Shown here piece by piece: positions 54,626-63,292 of a stretch of 64,000 bases of DNA. Position 1 is the first letter of the stretch, and every line of letters begins with the position of its first letter. A program made the translations under genes and the position numbers. Under the pieces are notes generated by a model. The model was not told the origin of the DNA and did no database searches. It saw only the letters and a list, made by a program, of their open reading frames with translations. The stretch is from Polyangium sp. y55x31 (lineage in GTDB: Bacteria > Myxococcota_A > Polyangia > Polyangiales > Polyangiaceae). Location of the stretch: NCBI RefSeq assembly GCF_029946505.1, contig NZ_JARZHG010000026.1:1-64000 (forward strand). The letters run 5' to 3'.

Positions 54626-55105
54626 CTAGCCGACTTGGGGCCGCTCCGCCTCGAACTTCGCGTGTACGAAGCGCAGCACGTCGTCGCGGTGCTTCTCCGC
54701 GCTGAGCTCGTGGTGGAAGATCGCCTCGATGATCATCTCGGGGCTCACGACGAACGTGTAGCGCTGCGCCACCCCGATGACCGGCCAGAGGACGTCGTAG
54801 GCCCGTGCGATTCGCTTGTCCGTGTCCCCGATGAGCGGGAATGGCAGGTGGAGATCGCCGGCGAACTTGCACTGCGTGTCGCTGTCGTCCGTGCTCACGC
54901 CGACGAGGTTTGCGCCGGCCAGCAGGAGCTCGTTGTAGTTGTCCCGGAACAGGCGCGTCTCGCCCGTGCACACCGGCGTGAAGGCCTTCGGGTAGAAGTA
55001 CACGACGGTGCAAAGCCCCTCTTGCTTGGAGAGGACGAACCGGTCGCCGGCGCTCGTCTGCGCGTCGATCTCCGGCGCGCGATCTCCGACCTTGAGCGAG
55101 CTCAT
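54626..55105 (-). CDS. Peroxiredoxin (AhpC/TSA, Bcp-like)
   Basis: 159 residues from the ATG at 55105. The peroxidatic Cys is in FTPVCTGETRLFRD (about residue 46), within the thioredoxin fold that starts FVLSKQEGLCTVVYFYPKAFTPVC. There is a second Cys in DTQCKFAGDL. It reduces peroxides with a thiol donor. It lies 50 bases after the DUF5682 gene in the same direction, so it may share the MoxR-DUF5682 transcript. The upstream extension to 55222 is unlikely because it runs into the end of the DUF5682 gene. Confidence 0.88.
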   Translation of the reverse strand: MSSLKVGDRAPEIDAQTSAGDRFVLSKQEGLCTVVYFYPKAFTPVCTGETRLFRDNYNELLLAGANLVGVSTDDSDTQCKFAGDLHLPFPLIGDTDKRIARAYDVLWPVIGVAQRYTFVVSPEMIIEAIFHHELSAEKHRDDVLRFVHAKFEAERPQVG

Positions 55106-55155
55106 CGGCAAAAGGGGTAGCAAAGCGAGCGCGGCGCGTCGAGAGGCGCGGGACG

Positions 55156-57600
55156 TCAGCGATTTGCGTCCGAAGACGGGCCCGCCCACGACGCCTCGGC
55201 TTCGAGCCATCGAAGCTCCCACGCCGAGAGACGCGCCACCTCGTCGGGAGGCAAGGGCGAGACGAGCAGCGTCTCGGCAGTGCCGAGGCCGAGCAGGTGC
55301 GCGGCGCGTGAAGAAATTTCCTCCAGCTCGCGAGGGCCGAGCCGCGCGAGGGCGCGGCGCAAGGACGGGAGCGAGGCGAGGAAGCCCTCGAAGCTGCCCG
55401 AGGACACGTGTGCGACGAGCGCTTCGAGCAGCGATGGTTCGTCGAGCAGCGCGCGTGGCGAGAGCGCGAGCAGGCCTTCGAGGTATGCGCCCTTCGCCTC
55501 GGGACGCCCTCGCGCCGCCTCGAAATGTGCGCCGAGCTCGGAGCCCCGTCCCTCGCCGAGGCTCACGAAGAGCCCGTCGAGCGCGCCCAGCACGAGTGGC
55601 GAGGTCGCTCGCGCGATCTCACGCGCGGCCCGCGCCTTCGCCAGCAAGAGCTCCCGGGCGGGGCCCATGCCATCGGCCGCGAGCGCCGCCCCGCCGAGAT
55701 CCGCGAGCAGCGCTGGCACGTCCGCGGCACGCGATCCCGAGGTCTGCGCGAGCCGCGGGAGGCCACGCGCCCCCTCCTCGTATGCCGCGCGCCCGAGCGC
55801 GTCGAGCCACGCCGCCTTCGGGAGGCCGATCCGCGCGCGTTGCGCCCGCACCCGCCGGAGCTTTCTCGCCGCTTCGAGGAGCGACCGCGGATCCTCGTCC
55901 GCGCGGATCGCCGCCTGGAGCGCCGGCGCGAGCCGCAGGCAGACGCCTTCGAGCCCCATGCGCACGCCTCGCCCCACGCACGCCGCGATCACCCCCGCGT
56001 GCCCTTCACCCTCCCGCGCCGCGCGCACGAGCAGCCGCGCGGCCGCCTCCTCCACGCTCGCTCCCTCCGATGCGAGATCCAGGAGCCGCGCGTCCACCTC
56101 CGGCGCGTAGGCCACGGTCCAGCGCTCGGTCGCCGCCTCAAACCCCTCCGCCTCGCCCACCCCGACCTGCGTCGCGAACCCGAGCCCGAGCCACGCCGCG
56201 CGATGCAAGAACCACGAAGAGCGCCGCGCCTTCTTCGACGCCGCGAGCGAGAGCTCGATCGACCGCGGCGGCCCTCCGGAAGGCAGGAGCCCGAGCGCTT
56301 CGGCCGTCGCCCGGAAGTCCCGCGAGATCGGGCTTGGACCCGCCGTCGGCCCGAGCTTTCCCACCCGGCTGCCTCGCAGCGCCTCGCCGAGCGCCGCGAC
56401 GACCCGCCGCCCCGACACGCGCAGCTCGCCTTTCACGAAGCAACTCGTCGCGGCCTCGATCACCTCGGCCCGCCCGATCTTCGGCCGCCCGCGCAGCGAC
56501 GCGAGCTCCCGCGCGAACGCGAGCGCCGCGATCGCGTCGGCCGGCCCGAGCGCATCCCCCTCGGCCCGCGCCCGCCGGATCGTCTCGAGCAGCACCCGCT
56601 CCGCCGCCTGCGCGAACGGATCCGCCTCCGCCCGCGCCTCCCACACGTGCTGGTAGAACGCCGGCCCGCTCATCCCGGGCGCATAGCCGAGCAGCGCGTC
56701 GAGCCGCGGGAACGTGTACGGAACGAGCCGCACCTCGGCTTCCGCGTCGTCCTTCGGCGCCCGCCGGAGCTCGGGCAATGTCTCCCGCGCGCGGCCGAGC
56801 GCGACCACGTGCAGCGCCCCGGCCACCACGAGCGCGCGTCTCCCCGTCCGCGCCGCCTCCGCGATCTTCGCCGCCATGAACCGCTCGCGTGACAGCGTCC
56901 CGTCGGCTTCGAGCTCCTCCTGCCCGAACGTCCGCCGCGTCGCGAGCGCGTACGCGCCCACCGCGAGCGCCCAGCCTTCGGGGCTCTCGTCCCAGCCGCC
57001 CTGCTCGAAGAGCGCCTCCCACAGCTCGTCGAAGTCCCGCGCGCCCGCCCGCGCGCAGAGCGCCGCCGTGAACCGACTGCGCGCGAGCAGCCCACCCGCG
57101 TCCTGCCCGAGCCGATCGCCGAGCGCGCGCTCCGCCGAGGGGAGGTCGTCCTCGTCGAGGGCCGAGTCGTCCTCGGGCAGCGGCGAAAACCGGTCGATGA
57201 AGCGCACCTCGGCGCCGCTTGCCTTCGCGTACCGAAGCGCCACGAGCTCGGGCGAGTAGTCGCAGAACGGGTAATACGCCCGCGATCGGGGCGCCTCCGC
57301 GGCGCGGCTCGTGTCGCGCCGCCCGACGAAGCGGGGGCTCCGCTCGTCGGTGACCGCGCAGATCGCGAACGGCGCGCGGCTCTCCGGATCGAGCAGCGCT
57401 TCGAGGTGTTCTTCGAACCGCGCGGGCAGCTCGACGAGGATCACGTCCGGCGCGAAGGCCGGCAGGAACGCTTCGAGCTTCGCCGCGCACGTCGGGCTCT
57501 GGTGGCGCACCGGAAAAAACGCGAGGGCGCTCGACAGGCCGAGCCGTTTCGCGACCTCGGCGCGCGTCTCCTCCGGCGCTCCGAGGCCCGCGAGGTTCAT
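55156..57600 (-). CDS. DUF5682 protein (YehM-like)
   Basis: 814 residues from an ATG that overlaps the MoxR stop (ATGA). The N-terminal segment FFPVRHQSPTCAAKLEAFLPAFAPDVILVELPARFEEHLEALLD is the family hallmark. It is followed by AICAVTDERSPRF, YYPFCDYSPELVALRYA and a large helical middle and C-terminal part rich in Ala, Arg and Glu. Close in length to E. coli YehM. The function is unknown, but coupling to a MoxR ATPase gene is the usual context. It probably binds or acts with the ATPase. Confidence 0.85.
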   Translation of the reverse strand: MNLAGLGAPEETRAEVAKRLGLSSALAFFPVRHQSPTCAAKLEAFLPAFAPDVILVELPARFEEHLEALLDPESRAPFAICAVTDERSPRFVGRRDTSRAAEAPRSRAYYPFCDYSPELVALRYAKASGAEVRFIDRFSPLPEDDSALDEDDLPSAERALGDRLGQDAGGLLARSRFTAALCARAGARDFDELWEALFEQGGWDESPEGWALAVGAYALATRRTFGQEELEADGTLSRERFMAAKIAEAARTGRRALVVAGALHVVALGRARETLPELRRAPKDDAEAEVRLVPYTFPRLDALLGYAPGMSGPAFYQHVWEARAEADPFAQAAERVLLETIRRARAEGDALGPADAIAALAFARELASLRGRPKIGRAEVIEAATSCFVKGELRVSGRRVVAALGEALRGSRVGKLGPTAGPSPISRDFRATAEALGLLPSGGPPRSIELSLAASKKARRSSWFLHRAAWLGLGFATQVGVGEAEGFEAATERWTVAYAPEVDARLLDLASEGASVEEAAARLLVRAAREGEGHAGVIAACVGRGVRMGLEGVCLRLAPALQAAIRADEDPRSLLEAARKLRRVRAQRARIGLPKAAWLDALGRAAYEEGARGLPRLAQTSGSRAADVPALLADLGGAALAADGMGPARELLLAKARAAREIARATSPLVLGALDGLFVSLGEGRGSELGAHFEAARGRPEAKGAYLEGLLALSPRALLDEPSLLEALVAHVSSGSFEGFLASLPSLRRALARLGPRELEEISSRAAHLLGLGTAETLLVSPLPPDEVARLSAWELRWLEAEASWAGPSSDANR

Positions 57601-58730
57601 CGTTCGCGGCCGATCTTGCGCCACGCCTCGAGCAGCGCGCCCCACGGACCGCCATGCCGTGTGGCCCGATCCCGCACCACCGTCTCGACGTATCGTTCGA
57701 GCTTCGCCGTGTCCTCGGCCGCGTCGAGGGTCGCCGCGCCCGCGAGGTGCGAGGCCACCTCCTCGGCGCCGAGCCGCCCCGTGCCGTAGTAATGCGCGTG
57801 CAGCGCGGCGGCGTGCAGCGTCGCGATCGCCTCGGCCGTCGAGAGCGGCGCCTCGGGCCGATCGAGGTGCACGCCCTCGCGGCTCCGGCCCGAGCGTAGC
57901 TCCTGGAACGTCGTCACCACGAGCTCCACCGCGTCCCGCGGCACGGGCACGCTCGCGCCGGCCGCCGCGAGCTGCTTTTGCACCTCGCGCTCGACGAGCG
58001 CCATCTCCACGAGCGGATCCCGGATCGGCCGCACCGACTCGAAGTTGAACCGACGCCGGAGCGCCGCGCTCATCTCGTTCACCCCGCGATCCCGCGCGTT
58101 CGCCGTGGCGATCAAGTTAAAACCCTCGCGCGCGAACAAGATCCCGTCCTCGCCTTCGAGCTCCGGCACCCGCAGCACCTTGTCGGACAGGATGCCCACG
58201 AGGCTGTCCTGCACCTCCACGGGGCAACGCGTCAGCTCCTCGAAGCGCGCGATGCGGCCCTCGCGCATCGCGGCGAAGAGCGGCGAGGGCACGAGCGCCT
58301 CGCGCACCGGGCCTTTCGCCAGGAGCAGCGCGTAGTTCCAGGTGTACTTGATCTGATCCTCGGTCGTGGCCGCGCTGCCTTGCACCGTGAGCAGGCTCGT
58401 CCCGGTCGCGGCCGCCGCGAGCAGCTCCGACAGCATCGACTTCGCGGTGCCCGGCTCGCCGACGAGCAGGAGCGCGCGGGGCGAGGCCAGGGTCACGATC
58501 GCGCGCTCGACGAGCGCGTCGTCGCCGAAGTATTTCTGCGTCACGGCGATCTCGCCTTCGCCTCCCGCCCGCGGGAGCTTCGCCTCGCCCGAGCCCAGGA
58601 TGAACGTGCGGATCATCCGCGGCGACAGCCGGAAGCCACGCGGCAACGGGTGCGTGTCGGCGGCGGCGAGGGCGTCGAGCTCCTCGCGAAAGAGCACCTC
58701 TGCGGCGGGACGGAGGATGGATTCGGGCAC
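57597..58730 (-). CDS. MoxR-type AAA+ ATPase (YehL-like)
   Basis: 377 residues from a GTG. Walker A GEPGTAKS is at 91-98. The Walker B position is RIARFEELTR (about 160-168), FEE in place of the usual DE, as I recall for the YehL subgroup. Sensor 1 is in NLIATANARD and an arginine finger region is ALRRRFNFE. MoxR ATPases act as chaperones that insert cofactors or remodel partner proteins, usually with a VWA protein. The VWA gene of this window is at 47112-48269. An inverted repeat lies just upstream of the start. Confidence 0.9.
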   Translation of the reverse strand: MPESILRPAAEVLFREELDALAAADTHPLPRGFRLSPRMIRTFILGSGEAKLPRAGGEGEIAVTQKYFGDDALVERAIVTLASPRALLLVGEPGTAKSMLSELLAAAATGTSLLTVQGSAATTEDQIKYTWNYALLLAKGPVREALVPSPLFAAMREGRIARFEELTRCPVEVQDSLVGILSDKVLRVPELEGEDGILFAREGFNLIATANARDRGVNEMSAALRRRFNFESVRPIRDPLVEMALVEREVQKQLAAAGASVPVPRDAVELVVTTFQELRSGRSREGVHLDRPEAPLSTAEAIATLHAAALHAHYYGTGRLGAEEVASHLAGAATLDAAEDTAKLERYVETVVRDRATRHGGPWGALLEAWRKIGRER

Positions 58731-59088
58731 GCGGCTCGCTTCTCGCCGCCCGACGCGGGGCGGCCTTGGAAGCGCTACCTGCGCGGTTTCACCGCGTCAA
58801 TCCGGCCCGTCTCCGCGCCCTCGACGCGACGTGGTGAAACCAGGTGCTCGCGTGGCCCTCGCCGCCTCCGCGCCGGATCGCGGCTCGAAGTTCGCCGGAG
58901 GCTCGCGCTTCCGGAGCCGATTCGCTACCATCGTCCCCGACGTGTCCCGACGAACTGCCCGGGCAAGCCTACCGCGTGACGGCCGACCTTCGGCCCTCGC
59001 GCCTTCGGCGGGGCACCTTCCTAACGAACTGCCCGGGCTGGCCTGCCGTGCGCCTGCGGGCGCCGGGCGGGGCAGGGAGAAGCCATCG
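58731..59088. other. Divergent intergenic region upstream of the MoxR operon
   Basis: 358 bases with no gene. It holds a perfect 9-bp inverted repeat GGTTTCACC (58785-58793) and GGTGAAACC (58833-58841), a possible operator or hairpin near the MoxR start. It also holds a 24-base imperfect direct repeat, starting CGAACTGCCCGGG, at 58951-58974 and 59025-59048. Promoters were not identified with certainty. Confidence 0.5.
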
Positions 59089-59979
59089 ATGAACCGAATG
59101 TCTTGGCTCTTGGTCGTTCCGCTCGCTCTCGTCTCCGCTCTTTCCGTGCCGGCGGGGTGCGTCGAGTTCGACACCTACATCTACGACAAAACGCCCTACA
59201 CGGGCGGCACCGGCGGAAACGGCGGGGATGGCGGCGGCGGGAACGGCGGCGTGGGAGGCACGGGCGGGACGCCGATGTGCACGGAGCAGGGCGACTGCCC
59301 GGAGACGGAATGCCGGATCGGCGGCTCGTGCAACGCCGGGACCTGCTCGTGGACGACGGTGAACATGCCCGGTACGCCCGTGGGCCCGCAGGTGTATGGC
59401 GACTGCAAGCAGCGGGAGTGCACCGCGCAGGGCGACATCACGGAGGACGCTGTCGCCGATTTGGATGTCTACGATTGGGGAGATCCCTGTTACAAGGACG
59501 CTTGCTCGGCGTGGACAAACCCGCAGCCCGATTCCGGGGTGTCGTGCACCACGAAGTGGGGGAAGGCCGGTCTGTGCGGAGCCAACTTCAATTGCGTGGA
59601 GTGCACGGACAGCGCCGACTGTGCTGGATTCAAGTGCGACATGACGATCGGGAAATGCGTCCCGTCGCATTGTGTGGACAACTCGATCCAGGACAGCGGC
59701 GAGACGGACGTGAATTGCGGTGGCCCTTGCGCGCCCTGCGCGGAAGGATTGAAATGCGCCCTGCGCACGGATTGCGTCGGGGACGGCCAGTGCGTGGGAA
59801 CGCCCAAGATCTGCCAGGCGCCCACTTGCATGGACAACGTCAAGAACGGCGACGAGACCGGCCCGGATTGCGGCGGCAGCTGCGCACAGAAGTGCAAACA
59901 AGACGCGCAGCACGGGTGCCTCGTCCCCGACGATTGCGACACGGGGTTGTCGTGCAAAGCCGGAAAATGTGTGCAATGA
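59089..59979 (+). CDS. Gly-linker Cys-rich lipoprotein, type A, first of four paralogues
   Basis: 296 residues from the ATG at 59089. Lipobox SVPAGC (Cys about residue 23). A Gly-rich spacer (GGTGGNGGDGGGGNGGVGG) is followed by cysteine modules: CPETECRIGGSC, VYGDCKQREC, then DCGG modules such as SGETDVNCGGPCAPC and NGDETGPDCGGSCAQKC. The body is very like the fourth gene at 62417 (shared CKQREC, DVYDWG/DVYAWG, NPQPD, CTTKWGK/CMTKWTR), so these two form one subtype. Probably anchored on the outer membrane with the domain projecting outwards. Function unknown. GGCAGGGAGAAG lies upstream. Confidence 0.82.
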   Translation: MNRMSWLLVVPLALVSALSVPAGCVEFDTYIYDKTPYTGGTGGNGGDGGGGNGGVGGTGGTPMCTEQGDCPETECRIGGSCNAGTCSWTTVNMPGTPVGPQVYGDCKQRECTAQGDITEDAVADLDVYDWGDPCYKDACSAWTNPQPDSGVSCTTKWGKAGLCGANFNCVECTDSADCAGFKCDMTIGKCVPSHCVDNSIQDSGETDVNCGGPCAPCAEGLKCALRTDCVGDGQCVGTPKICQAPTCMDNVKNGDETGPDCGGSCAQKCKQDAQHGCLVPDDCDTGLSCKAGKCVQ

Positions 59980-60089
59980 GGACATCGCCTTGCGGGGAGG
60001 CCACCGGCGTCCGCGAGGACGGGGGCGGGGCCTTTCCCGGTCGAGGAAATGATTGAAGACGCCGCGTATGGCGTGGAGGAGCTTCGAGA

Positions 60090-61124
60090 ATGCGAATCGG
60101 ACGAGCTTGGATTTGGCCCCTCGTGATCGCGGGGCTCTCTTCTCTCGCGGTGGCTTGCGGGCCTGACCCGAACCCTGGGAATCCGACCGGTACGGGCACG
60201 GGCGGCACGGGCGGCACCGGCGGCGAGGGCGGCGGCGGCACGGGCGGCGTGGGCGGCACGGGCGGCGAGAGCGGCGGGTCGAGCACGGGCGGCGGCAGCG
60301 GGGATACCTGCAAGCGCAGCGAGTGCCCCGGCGTCGACTCCCCGTGTGGCGTCCGCATCTGCGACGGGGGCGCCTGCGGAATGCTGGTCCTCCTGCAGGA
60401 GGGCACCGTCCTCGAAAGCCAGACCTACGGCGACTGCAAGCGCGCCGTGTGTGACGCGAACGGCGGCATCATGGAGGTCGAGGACACGAACGACCGGTTC
60501 GACGACGGCAACCCCTGCACGCTCGACACGTGCATGAACGGGGCGACGCTGCACATCAACCAGGAGGCCGGCTTCTCCTGCGGCAACAACGTCAAGTGCG
60601 ACGACGCCGGCCAGTGCGTGCGCTGCAACGTCGGCGGCCCCGCCAACGAATGCCAGAACGGAAACGTCTGCGTCGCGTCGAAGAACTACAAGGACATCGA
60701 GACGCTCGACGTCGCCATCAACAAGTGCGCGCCGACGACGTGCAAGGACGGCACGAAGAACGGCAGCGAGACGGACATCGACTGCGGGGGCAGCGCCTGC
60801 GCTCCCTGCGACGTCGGCCAGGCTTGCAACGGGGCGCTCGACTGCGCCGAGGCCGTCTGTGATCAGGCCACGAAGACGTGCGCCGCGCCGTCGTGCTCCG
60901 ACGGCTCCTTGAACGGCTCCGAGACGTTCCCCGACTTCGGCGGCCCGATGTGCCCGCCGAACATCGTCGTCGGGGCCGCGTGCCACGTCCCCGAGGACTG
61001 CGCCACGGGCGTCTGCCAGGGCGCGAAGTGCGCGGCGGCCACCTGCACCGACGCCACCCAGAACGGCGACGAGTCCGGCGCCGACTGCGGCGGAAGCTGC
61101 GCGGCGAAATGCATCGAGCCCTGA
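60090..61124 (+). CDS. Gly-linker Cys-rich lipoprotein, type B, second of four
   Basis: 344 residues. The signal peptide MRIGRAWIWPLVIAGLSSLAVAC ends with the lipidated cysteine at residue 23, and the spacer of Gly, Thr and Ser is the longest of the four. Cysteine blocks: SECPGVDSPCGVRIC, YGDCKRAVCDANGG, and GNPCTLDTCMNGATLH. The DCGG modules are TDIDCGGSACAPC and GADCGGSCAAKC, with one degenerate copy in which Cys is replaced (FPDFGGPMCPPN). It shares the DANG/DDGNPCTLDTC layout with the third gene. Function unknown. Confidence 0.82.
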   Translation: MRIGRAWIWPLVIAGLSSLAVACGPDPNPGNPTGTGTGGTGGTGGEGGGGTGGVGGTGGESGGSSTGGGSGDTCKRSECPGVDSPCGVRICDGGACGMLVLLQEGTVLESQTYGDCKRAVCDANGGIMEVEDTNDRFDDGNPCTLDTCMNGATLHINQEAGFSCGNNVKCDDAGQCVRCNVGGPANECQNGNVCVASKNYKDIETLDVAINKCAPTTCKDGTKNGSETDIDCGGSACAPCDVGQACNGALDCAEAVCDQATKTCAAPSCSDGSLNGSETFPDFGGPMCPPNIVVGAACHVPEDCATGVCQGAKCAAATCTDATQNGDESGADCGGSCAAKCIEP

Positions 61125-61217
61125 GCCGCGCGCGAATCTCCACCCCGCGCACCGGTCTCTTGCGCTATCGTGCAGCCGTTCACCTGTCACGGACGTAACG
61201 AAGGCCCGAGCCCTCAC

Positions 61218-61249
61218 GCCCTCGCAGGCGGCCCCCCGCCGGCGAGGGC
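61218..61249 (+). terminator. Strong hairpin after the second lipoprotein gene
   Basis: Stem GCCCTCGC (61218-61225) with GCGAGGGC (61242-61249), an inner GGCGG/CCGCC stem, and a CCCC loop. TTCTTTT follows after GCGCG. It is a good intrinsic terminator by shape, about 94 bases after the stop. Confidence 0.55.
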
Positions 61250-61341
61250 GCGCGTTCTTTTCCGGAAGGCGCGCGCGCGGGGGCTCGCGCCTCGGCGTCG
61301 AGAGAGCCGCGGGCGATGCGGCCCGGGAGGAGAGCTTTGCC

Positions 61342-62319
61342 ATGAGAATCGAACGAGCTTGGATGATTGCTTGTATCCTCGGCGCGACGATTGCTGCGTC
61401 CGCAGTCGGTTGCGGGGATGACCCCAGCTCCAACAACCCGACGTCGAGCTCGTCGAGCGGCGGCGGGATGGCCGGCAGCGGCGGTACGGGCGGCGACGGC
61501 GGTATGGGCGGCGGCACGGGCGGCAGCGGCGGCCAGCCCCCCGAGTGCACGACGCCGGCGGACTGCCCGAACGCGGGCGCCGCGAACTTCTGCGGCGAGC
61601 CTGCGTGCGAGTCGGGCAAATGCGTCCGCAAGGCCCTGCAGCCGGCGGGCACGCCGCTGCCGTCGCAGGTCTACGGCGATTGCCTCGAGGTGCAATGCGA
61701 CGCGAATGCCCAGCCCGCACCCGTCAACAACGACGACGACGTCTACAACGACGGCAACGAGTGCACCGACGACGTCTGCGTCGAGGGCGTCGCCATGCAC
61801 AACGTCCAGGGGCAGGGCTTCCTCTGCTCCGCGGCGGGCATCTGCAACGACATGGGCCAGTGCGTGCAATGCATCGAGGGCGTGCAGGGCTGCTTCAGCG
61901 GCAACCAGACGTGCATGCAGGGCGTCTGCGTCGGCATCAACTGCACGAACGGGATCAAGAACCCGGGCGAGGGCGACATCGATTGCGGCGGAAGCTGCCT
62001 CCCCTGCGAGGACGGCAAGACGTGCACGAACGGCTCGCAATGCAAGAGCGGCGTCTGCACCGGCGGCACGTGCGCCGCGCCGACCTGTATGGATGGCGCG
62101 AAGAACGGCAATGAGACCGGCACCGATTGCGGCGGCGCCGATTGCTCGCCGTGCCCCAAGGACGAGGGCTGCCAGCTCCCGACGGACTGCGAGAGCAAGG
62201 TCTGCATCGACGTCTACTGCGCCGATCACAGTTGCACCGACGGCGTGCAGAACGGCCCGCAGGAAAACATGGAGGCCGGCATCGATTGCGGCGGGCCCTG
62301 CCCGAACCCCTGCCCCTGA
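61342..62319 (+). CDS. Gly-linker Cys-rich lipoprotein, type B, third of four
   Basis: 325 residues. The N-terminus MRIERAWMIACILGATIAASAVGC is very like that of the second gene, with Cys 24 as the lipidated residue and an RBS GGGAGGAG. After a Ser and Gly spacer come CTTPADCPNAGAANFCGEPAC, YGDCLEVQCDANAQP and DDVCVEGVAMHNV. Later are three DCGG modules (GDIDCGGSCLPC, GTDCGGADCSPC, GIDCGGPCPNPC). The latter part repeats the NGxETxxDCGG unit also seen in the others. It closes with a very strong intrinsic terminator. Function unknown. Confidence 0.82.
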   Translation: MRIERAWMIACILGATIAASAVGCGDDPSSNNPTSSSSSGGGMAGSGGTGGDGGMGGGTGGSGGQPPECTTPADCPNAGAANFCGEPACESGKCVRKALQPAGTPLPSQVYGDCLEVQCDANAQPAPVNNDDDVYNDGNECTDDVCVEGVAMHNVQGQGFLCSAAGICNDMGQCVQCIEGVQGCFSGNQTCMQGVCVGINCTNGIKNPGEGDIDCGGSCLPCEDGKTCTNGSQCKSGVCTGGTCAAPTCMDGAKNGNETGTDCGGADCSPCPKDEGCQLPTDCESKVCIDVYCADHSCTDGVQNGPQENMEAGIDCGGPCPNPCP

Positions 62320-62331
62320 GCGGGGTATTCG

Positions 62332-62369
62332 CGCCGGCGCGTGATTTTTCCTCACGCGCCGGCGTTTTT
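62332..62369 (+). terminator. Rho-independent terminator
   Basis: Perfect 13-bp stem CGCCGGCGCGTGA (62332-62344) with TCACGCGCCGGCG (62352-62364), a 7-base loop TTTTTCC, and TTTTT directly after. It lies 12 bases after the stop of the third lipoprotein gene. This is the best terminator in the window. Confidence 0.9.
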
Positions 62370-62416
62370 CTTCCGACCTCGAAAGACATCGCCTAGCATC
62401 ACGCCCGGAGGCGCTG

Positions 62417-63280
62417 ATGCATCGATTTGTCTTCGGGTTTCTTGGCCTTTCGATGTCTCTCCTCGCGGCGGCGTGCGCGCCGGAGCTGACGGCGTCGGGC
62501 GGCGCCGGCGGTACGGGCGGCACGGGCGGGGGAGGGGGCACGGGCGGCACGGGCGGCGCGCCGGAGTGCACGACCGCGGACGACTGCCCGGAGAACGAAT
62601 GCCGGACCGGCGGCGCCTGCCAGGCGGCGACGTGCAAATGGCAGTCGGTGACCATGCCTGGCGCACCCGTGGGCGCGCAGGTCTACGGCGATTGCAAGCA
62701 GCGAGAGTGCGACGCGTCGGGCGCCATCACGCAGGCCGCTTCCCTCGCCGACGTGTACGCCTGGGGGAATGCCTGCTTCAAGGACGCCTGTGAAGCGTGG
62801 CTGAATCCGCAGCCCGATCCCGGCAGGGTATGCATGACGAAGTGGACGCGGCCGGGTCTGTGCGACCAGAGCCTCCGGTGCGTCGAGTGCACGAGCGACT
62901 CCGATTGCGCCGAGAGCGTCTGCGCGATGCCGATGGGCAAGTGCATCCCGGACCATTGCATGAACGGTGTCCTGGACGCGCCGGCCTTCGAGACGGACCT
63001 CGACTGCGGCGGCCCCTGCCTCCCCTGTGCTCCCGGCCAGAAATGCGTCCAGCGCGTCGATTGCGAAGGGGAGGGGACTTGCCAGGGCTCTCCCAAGGTC
63101 TGCATGGCTCCGACCTGCAACGACCTGATCAAGAACGGCGACGAGACGGGCCCCGATTGCGGTGGCAGTTGCGCACAGGACATGGCAAGCCCCAAGAAGT
63201 GCGGGGATGGACAGGGCTGCCTCTTCCCCGATGACTGCCAAGCCGGCCTCTCCTGCAAATCCGGCACCTGCCAGCCCTGA
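62417..63280 (+). CDS. Gly-linker Cys-rich lipoprotein, type A, last of four
   Basis: 287 residues. Signal peptide MHRFVFGFLGLSMSLLAAAC with the lipidated Cys at residue 20, then GGAGGTGGTGGGGG as spacer. The body matches the first gene almost block for block: CPENECRTGGAC, VYGDCKQREC, DVYAWGNACFKDAC, NPQPDPG, CMTKWTR, and the DCGG modules ETDLDCGGPCLPC and GPDCGGSCAQ. The two type A genes thus flank the two type B genes. It is followed after 12 bases by the YkgJ-like gene. Confidence 0.82.
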   Translation: MHRFVFGFLGLSMSLLAAACAPELTASGGAGGTGGTGGGGGTGGTGGAPECTTADDCPENECRTGGACQAATCKWQSVTMPGAPVGAQVYGDCKQRECDASGAITQAASLADVYAWGNACFKDACEAWLNPQPDPGRVCMTKWTRPGLCDQSLRCVECTSDSDCAESVCAMPMGKCIPDHCMNGVLDAPAFETDLDCGGPCLPCAPGQKCVQRVDCEGEGTCQGSPKVCMAPTCNDLIKNGDETGPDCGGSCAQDMASPKKCGDGQGCLFPDDCQAGLSCKSGTCQP

Positions 63281-63292
63281 CGCATTTCCCCC

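Noticed and set aside
54250..54705. Repeat-derived ORFs in the 43-bp array
   Set aside because: The frames only reflect unit-to-unit frame shifts (43 is not a multiple of three); the peptides are basic and repetitive with no start context.
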